Below, piece by piece: positions 1 to 4,114 of a stretch of 6,722 nt of DNA. The notes below the pieces were generated by a model, which worked only from the letters and a program-made list of their open reading frames with translations, made no database searches and was not told where the DNA came from. Both the position numbers and the translations under genes were made by a program. This DNA is from DATLAN01 sp035527455 (GTDB lineage: Bacteria > Planctomycetota > Planctomycetia > Pirellulales > Thermoguttaceae): NCBI GenBank assembly GCA_035527455.1, contig DATLAN010000667.1, forward strand, positions 1-6,722, in the 5' to 3' direction. The stretch's first letter is position 1, and the number at the start of each line of letters is the position of its first letter.

Positions 1-2397
1 CCGGGCTCGACCGGCGAGGCCGACCAGGCCGTGCAGGCCTACAACTTCCGCCTCTGCCTGACGCGCAACCCAGACGACATGGTGCCGATCCCCAAGCCCG
101 AAAGCTACAACCGCGACGAGTACGTCTCGCTGATCGACGACGTCAAGCTCGGCCGCACCACGCGGGAGGGCAACCAGTTCGGCGGCGAGATGGACTTCCA
201 GGGCATCGGTCGCGTGGTCAACATGGTCAAGCTTCCCAACGAGAAGACCGACGCCAACAACCAGCACGCCGCCTTCATCTCGACCGATCTGCCCGAGGAG
301 AACTGGCCCTGGCCGACGGCCGACTGGCAGTGGCGCGACCGCTACGCCCAGCGCCTGCGCGACTACACGCTCGGGCTGCTCTGGTTCGCCCAGCACGAGC
401 CGGAGCTGCCCGATGAGTTCCGCCGGCGCTGCCTCGCGTGGGGGTTGGCCAAGAGCGAATACGTCGACAACGGTCATTTCCCGCGGCAGGTCTACGTCCG
501 CGAAGGCCGGCGGATCGAGGGCGAGTACCTGTTCACCGCCCACGACGCGCTGTCGAAGCGATTCAGCCCCGAGCACGCCGCGAGCATCACAGCCAGCCAC
601 TACGCGTTGGATTCGCACGCCGTGCGAAAACGCGAGCCGGGTCGCGTCCACCTCGACGGCTTCTTCAGCTATCCCACCCGGCCGTACTCGGTGCCCTATG
701 GAGTGATCGTGCCGAAGAAGGTCGACGGGCTGCTGATACCGGTACCGGTTTCGGGCACGCACGTCGGATTCAGCACGCTGCGGATGGAGCCCTGCTGGAT
801 GGCCCTGGGCCAGGCCGCGGGCACGGCCGCCTGCCTGGCCATCGAAGACGGCGTGCCGCCGCGAAAGATCGACGTGGCCGGGCTCCAACGCCGGCTGCTG
901 GCCCAGGGTGCCGTGCTGGTCTATTTCCAGGACGCCAGGCCGGGCGACGCCCATTTCAAGGCGCTGCAATACTTCGCCTTGAGGGGCTTTTTCCCCAGTT
1001 CCCACTGGCAGGCGAAGCTCGACGATCCGGTGGCGCCCGGCACAGCGTCCGACTGGATCCAGCAAGCCGGCGTCGGCCAACCGCCGGCATACCTCCCCGG
1101 CAAGACCACCCGCGGCCAGTTGCTGGACATGCTTTTTGAGTTCAAGCAATCCGACCACGATCAGCCGACATCGACGTGGAAGCGAGTTTCGCTGCCCGAT
1201 GTCGGCAAACCCGGGGCGGCGGGCGTTCTTGACCTGGCGAACGGGGATACTATCGCTATAGTAAACCGTGACGCCCCTGATCCGTTTGCCGAGTTGGATC
1301 AGGGCGATTTTTGCTGTGGTCGCGACGGCCGTAAGGATTATCTCTGGTGCATTCGGGGCGCCAAGGCCATGCAATTCGACGGCAAGCCGCTTGCTTCGCC
1401 TCCATTTGCCCGGCAAGAGACGTTCATCGGGTACCGGTTTCCTCCGCTGCCCTGTCGCTTGCTGATTACCACGGGCGAGAATCAGCATTTCGTCGTGAAT
1501 GTTCTCGCGATCCCCGAGACCGGCGGCGCCATCCTGGAATACCGCCGCGCGGACCCGACCGAGGTGCCGAATGCTCCTCCTGCAAAGTCCTATCCGCCGA
1601 TCGAGCCGTCGATGATCCGGCCCGACGGGCTGATCGAGAGTCGCGTGCTGATGGACGAGTTCGGCAACTTGCTGGCCGACGCGGCGGCGGCGCGGAAGCA
1701 GGCGGGCGACCCGATGCCCGAGGGATGGGACACGCCGCAGTTTCTGCCCAAGATGATCGAGGAGTTCAAGCAGCGCGACCCGAAACTGTTTCTCGTGACG
1801 GTGGAGCAGGAAAAACGTCTCGAGAAAGCAGAGGTCGACGAAATCGCCATTTGTCGGCAGTTCGCGGGGACGATGCTCGTTCTCGATGATTTCAACGCCG
1901 ATTTGCCCTGGCTGTGCATCTACGTACTGCGGCAATTCGACGCTGGCTGGCTCCGCGGTGCTCGGCTGGAACTCGCCGCCCGGCTCATCCTGACACCGAT
2001 CGCCAAACAGCTCGACGAACTGGACGGGGATCGAATGAAAGGAACCGAAGAAAGGATCCGGCTGCTGCGGCAACTCGAGCTAAGGAAAAGAACGAACCAA
2101 CGGCAGCAGGCAGAAGCTGCCATCACGACACTATCGAGGGCTTTGGAGACATATCGGCTCGATATCGGCGAGTATCCAAGAACAGCCCAGGGACTCGGTG
2201 CCTTGGTCGAACCGCCGGCCAACTTTCCGGAGGCCGGGAAATGGAGCGGGCCGTATGTCCGAGGTCCATTGCCGATGGATCCTTGGGAAGCGCCGTATCG
2301 GTATCTCGCGCCGGGCAAACGGAATCCCGAGGGGTTCGATCTCTGGTCGGCCGGGCCGGACGGCATCAATGGGACCCAGGACGACGTCACCAACTGA
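1..2397 (+). CDS. FAD-dependent oxidoreductase with long C-terminal extension ending in a GspG-like domain (5' partial)
   Basis: The frame is open from base 1, and the residues before the first possible start (GTG at 31) read GEADQAVQAYNFRLCLT. This is a conserved internal stretch of planctomycete FAD-dependent oxidoreductases, so the true start and the Rossmann FAD-binding N-terminus lie left of the window. The C-terminal FAD-binding signature (HVGFSTLRMEPCWMALGQAAGTAA) is at about 760-830. The recognisable oxidoreductase part, with its trailing PGKTTRGQLLDMLF, ends near 1140. About 1141-2100 encodes a charged segment I do not recognise. From about 2100 to the TGA at 2395-2397 it resembles the soluble domain of type II secretion major pseudopilins: ALETYRLDIGEYPRTAQGL, then PLPMDPWEAPYRYL, then DLWSAGPDGINGTQDD, the last like the pseudopilin calcium-site loop. 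The prepilin peptidase site and N-terminal hydrophobic helix are absent. Substrate unknown. Family call firm; the function of the composite protein is not known. Confidence 0.85.
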   Translation, partial: PGSTGEADQAVQAYNFRLCLTRNPDDMVPIPKPESYNRDEYVSLIDDVKLGRTTREGNQFGGEMDFQGIGRVVNMVKLPNEKTDANNQHAAFISTDLPEENWPWPTADWQWRDRYAQRLRDYTLGLLWFAQHEPELPDEFRRRCLAWGLAKSEYVDNGHFPRQVYVREGRRIEGEYLFTAHDALSKRFSPEHAASITASHYALDSHAVRKREPGRVHLDGFFSYPTRPYSVPYGVIVPKKVDGLLIPVPVSGTHVGFSTLRMEPCWMALGQAAGTAACLAIEDGVPPRKIDVAGLQRRLLAQGAVLVYFQDARPGDAHFKALQYFALRGFFPSSHWQAKLDDPVAPGTASDWIQQAGVGQPPAYLPGKTTRGQLLDMLFEFKQSDHDQPTSTWKRVSLPDVGKPGAAGVLDLANGDTIAIVNRDAPDPFAELDQGDFCCGRDGRKDYLWCIRGAKAMQFDGKPLASPPFARQETFIGYRFPPLPCRLLITTGENQHFVVNVLAIPETGGAILEYRRADPTEVPNAPPAKSYPPIEPSMIRPDGLIESRVLMDEFGNLLADAAAARKQAGDPMPEGWDTPQFLPKMIEEFKQRDPKLFLVTVEQEKRLEKAEVDEIAICRQFAGTMLVLDDFNADLPWLCIYVLRQFDAGWLRGARLELAARLILTPIAKQLDELDGDRMKGTEERIRLLRQLELRKRTNQRQQAEAAITTLSRALETYRLDIGEYPRTAQGLGALVEPPANFPEAGKWSGPYVRGPLPMDPWEAPYRYLAPGKRNPEGFDLWSAGPDGINGTQDDVTN
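1096..1124 (+). repeat. 29-nt direct repeat, copy 1 (inside oxidoreductase gene)
   Basis: This copy matches 2405-2433 at 28 of 29 positions; the only difference is A at 1118 versus G at 2427. It encodes PGKTTRGQL, where the recognisable oxidoreductase part ends. The copies are 1309 nt apart, which is not a multiple of three, so they sit in different frames relative to the gene. They bracket the composition-shifted tail. Confidence 0.85.
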
Positions 2398-2404
2398 AGC
2401 ACAG

Positions 2405-2433
2405 CCCGGCAAGACCACCCGCGGCCGGTTGCT
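2405..2433 (+). repeat. 29-nt direct repeat, copy 2 (just past the stop codon)
   Basis: It begins 7 nt after the oxidoreductase stop. Read in its own frame it gives PGKTTRGRLLGLLHKA, clearly related to the PGKTTRGQLLDMLF of copy 1. Similarity at both DNA and peptide level suggests a coding remnant, perhaps the displaced or duplicated original 3' end of the oxidoreductase gene. It has no start of its own and is not called as a gene. Confidence 0.8.
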
Positions 2434-2446
2434 CGGCCTCCTCCAC

Positions 2447-2554
2447 AAAGCCGCGACCGGTGGTCGCGCCGGGGTAAACTGCGACCGCTCGTCGCGCCCA
2501 GTGAACCGCGGCCGTTTCACAAGTAACTTGGGCGCGACCACCGGTCGCGGCTTT
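2447..2554. repeat. Nested 24-bp perfect inverted repeat (REP/terminator-like) in the convergent spacer
   Basis: The arms 2447-2470 and 2531-2554 are perfect reverse complements separated by 60 nt. Each arm is itself a small hairpin: GCGACC-GGT-GGTCGC at 2453-2467 and GCGACC-ACC-GGTCGC at 2534-2548. Inside the loop, 2481-2498 is a degenerate direct copy of 2453-2470 (15/18), and 2501-2520 is bounded by GTGAA and TTCAC. It lies between the ends of two convergent genes, so it could terminate transcription from both sides, although there is no clear U tract. A repetitive extragenic palindrome or a MITE-like element is an equally good reading. Confidence 0.75.
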
Positions 2555-2561
2555 ATGACCT

Positions 2562-2741
2562 TCACTCCAAGTGGACCAGGTCCCGCCCGCAGGTTTCGTC
2601 GTCGTCTGCTTCGGTGCCTTCCATGATCTTCCGGGCGGCCTTGCAGGAGCAGCCGAGGCAGTGTTTCTTGCGGATCGTGCTGATCGCCAGGCCCAGGAAG
2701 GCCAGGCCGAAGATGACGGCGGCGGCTAAGAAGACTCGCAT
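2562..2741 (-). CDS. Small cysteine-rich single-helix membrane protein (possibly NqrM-like)
   Basis: This 59-residue protein starts MRVFLAAAVIFGLAFLGLAI, a single hydrophobic helix of about 19 residues. A basic IRKKH turn follows, then a CLGCSC cluster (Cys28, Cys31, Cys33), an acidic EADDDE stretch and a fourth cysteine at 51. Only 7 of 59 codons end in A or T, as in neighbouring real genes. An in-frame stop at 2769-2771 leaves ATG at 2741 as the only ATG start; a GGGGAG lies about 15 nt upstream, rather far for a strong ribosome site. It is on the same strand as apbE and 186 bp downstream. NqrM, the maturation factor of Na+-translocating NADH:quinone reductase, has the same plan (one helix, four cysteines, gene next to apbE), but I cannot confirm homology. 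The cysteines could bind iron, an Fe-S cluster or another metal. Coding status is fairly secure; function is not. Confidence 0.7.
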   Translation of the reverse strand: MRVFLAAAVIFGLAFLGLAISTIRKKHCLGCSCKAARKIMEGTEADDDETCGRDLVHLE

Positions 2742-2795
2742 CGTGTTTGGCTCAATCTCCCCTCTCCCTCAGCTCACGAGGCTGATGGGAAAGTT

Positions 2796-2926
2796 GTGGG
2801 GCACGTTTCCAACGTGCCAAGGCTGAAAAAATCGTGGGGCGCGTTTCCAACGTGCCAAAATGGAGGCACTTGGCAGGCCGGTGAATTGACCGTAGGCAGT
2901 CCAGGCACGTTGGAAACGTGCCCCAC
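2796..2926. repeat. Three copies of a 23-nt palindromic spacer repeat (GGCACGTT hairpin)
   Basis: Two direct copies (2796-2818 and 2834-2856, differing at one base) and one inverted copy (2904-2926, the perfect reverse complement of the first) fill most of the spacer between apbE and the small cysteine gene. Each unit holds an 8-bp stem, GGCACGTT-TCC-AACGTGCC. Copies 1 and 3 could instead pair over 23 bp around an 85-nt loop. The inverted copy ends 2 nt after the apbE stop codon, so the element is placed to stabilise or terminate the apbE transcript. The element resembles repeats found in planctomycete intergenic DNA. Confidence 0.85.
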
Positions 2927-2927
2927 G

Positions 2928-3968
2928 TTATTGTAGCAACTTCTCGAACTTGGGCGTGGCCTTTTCGACGAATCCGGCGTCGCTCTTGATGACCAGCAGC
3001 ACCGGCAGATCCTCTTTTTCCGCCAGGGCGTAGCCTTCCTCGGGGCCCAGGACCATCAGGGCGGTCGCCCAGGCGTCGGCCCGCGTGCAGTAGCGGTCGA
3101 GCACGGTGACCGACGCCAGCCGGTGCGCGATGGGGCGTCCGGTGCGGGGATCGATCATGTGGGAGTAGCGGACGCCGTCGGCCTCGAAGTAGTTGCGGTA
3201 ATCGCCGGAGGTGGCCATGGCGTCGTCCCCCAGCCCGACGACCCGTTGCAGCGAACGGACGCCGGCCACGGGCGATTCGATCCCGATCTGCCACGGCCGG
3301 CCTTGGAGGTTTTGGCCCTTGGTCCTGACTTCCCCGCCCACCTCGACCATGTAGTTCTCCAGCCCGCGGCGCTCCAGCAGCCCGGCGACCTGATCCACGG
3401 CAAAACCCTTGGCCACGCCGGAGAGGTCGATAGAGACGCCTGGAAGATCCTTCCGCACGGCCGGCGGACTGAGACGCACTTCGATGTGGTCCAGCCCGGT
3501 GCGGTTCTTCGCCTCTTCGATCTCTTCCGGCGACGGGACCCTTTCGGCCGGTTCTTTCGACGGCCCGAAGCCCCAGAGGTTGACCAGCGGTCCGACGGTG
3601 ACGTCGAAGGCCCCGCCGGAGAGCCGCCCTATGTCGATGGCCGTCGCGACGACCTCGGCCGTTGCCGCCGAAACGGGGAACCACTCGGTGCGGTCGAAGG
3701 CGTTGAAGCGGGAAAGCTCCGAATCTGCCCGATAGGTCGACATCAGGGCGTCGACCCGGTCCAGTTCCGCTTGGATTTCTTTCTCCAGTATCGCCAGTTC
3801 GACCGCACCGGGGTGCCGGACGACCTTGACCGTGAACTGCGTGCCCATGGTCGGCCCGGTCAGTGTTTCTTCCACCGGCCGCCGGCAGCCGGCGCACAGC
3901 AGCACGATCGCAGGCAGGATGATGTGCCAGCGGTTCGCATGGGAAAGATGGTGCGCCGACGTGTTCAT
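2928..3968 (-). CDS. apbE: FAD:protein FMN transferase, ApbE family lipoprotein
   Basis: ApbE transfers FMN from FAD to a Ser/Thr of extracytoplasmic redox proteins such as NqrB, NqrC and RnfG. The 346-residue product has the family length and motifs in order: TMGT (40-43), MSTYRADSELSRFN (76-89), GGAFDVTVGPLVNLWGFG (118-135), DLSGVAKGFAVDQ (181-193), YMVEVGGEVRTKG (206-218), SGDYRNYF (254-261), HMIDPRTGRPI (270-280) and ADAWATAL (297-304). In the last, Asp298 and Thr302 match the family's Mg2+ ligands. The N-terminus has a hydrophobic stretch ending LLCAGC, a slightly irregular lipobox with Cys28 as the lipidated residue, so it is probably a membrane-anchored periplasmic protein. The frame stays open far upstream, but that reads through a palindromic spacer repeat and antisense of the propeller gene. 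ATG at 3968, just before the signal peptide, is therefore chosen; the upstream GAAGAAGA is only a weak ribosome site. No FMN acceptor motif was found in the neighbouring proteins. Confidence 0.95.
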   Translation of the reverse strand: MNTSAHHLSHANRWHIILPAIVLLCAGCRRPVEETLTGPTMGTQFTVKVVRHPGAVELAILEKEIQAELDRVDALMSTYRADSELSRFNAFDRTEWFPVSAATAEVVATAIDIGRLSGGAFDVTVGPLVNLWGFGPSKEPAERVPSPEEIEEAKNRTGLDHIEVRLSPPAVRKDLPGVSIDLSGVAKGFAVDQVAGLLERRGLENYMVEVGGEVRTKGQNLQGRPWQIGIESPVAGVRSLQRVVGLGDDAMATSGDYRNYFEADGVRYSHMIDPRTGRPIAHRLASVTVLDRYCTRADAWATALMVLGPEEGYALAEKEDLPVLLVIKSDAGFVEKATPKFEKLLQ

Positions 3969-3992
3969 CCCGGTCGTCTTCTTCGGGTTGCG

Positions 3993-4104
3993 GTCCCCTC
4001 TCCCTTTGGGAGAGGGTGAGGGCGAATCGGCGAGAGACATCCCACCGCGATTTTCTGTCTTCTTTACACCCTCACCCCCTGCCCCTCTCCCAGAGGGAGA
4101 GGGG
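3993..4104. repeat. Two inverted copies of a CCCTCTCCC hairpin repeat
   Basis: Copy 1 (about 3993-4024) holds a 9-bp stem with a TTT loop: CCCTCTCCC at 3996-4004 and GGGAGAGGG at 4008-4016, then TGAGGG. Copy 2 (about 4068-4104) is the same element reversed: a CACCCTCACCCCC run, then a 10-bp stem with an AGA loop (4082-4091 and 4095-4104). Together they occupy most of the 146-bp gap between the propeller gene and apbE, starting 10 bp past the propeller stop. They could act as a terminator, an attenuator or an mRNA-processing hairpin between the two genes. No mobility gene is present. Confidence 0.85.
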
Positions 4105-4114
4105 AGTCGCACAA

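Noticed and set aside
31..33. GTG as start of the oxidoreductase gene
   Set aside because: The frame is open back to base 1 and the upstream residues match the interior of the family, so this is not the start; the gene is truncated by the window edge.
738..749. Perfect 12-bp palindrome ACCGGTACCGGT
   Set aside because: It lies in well-conserved coding sequence of the oxidoreductase (IPVPVSG); most likely a chance result of codon choice.
1249..1262. ACTAT/ATAGT short inverted repeat in an AT-richer patch
   Set aside because: Only a 5-bp stem within the open reading frame; too weak to call an operator or promoter.
2198..2626. Plus-strand frame overlapping the end of the oxidoreductase gene and the convergent spacer
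   Set aside because: It is shadow coding over the GspG domain, then the repeat remnant and the inverted repeat, and then antisense of the small Cys gene. Only the peptide at 2405-2450 is informative, as a remnant.
2614..2826. Plus-strand 70-residue frame in the spacer
   Set aside because: It is antisense to the small Cys membrane gene, whose frame has the better codon pattern and a sensible topology, and it runs into a palindromic repeat.
2796..2926. Short CRISPR-like array
   Set aside because: There are only three units, one of them inverted, with unequal spacing (15 and 47 nt) and no cas gene. This is a palindromic spacer repeat instead.
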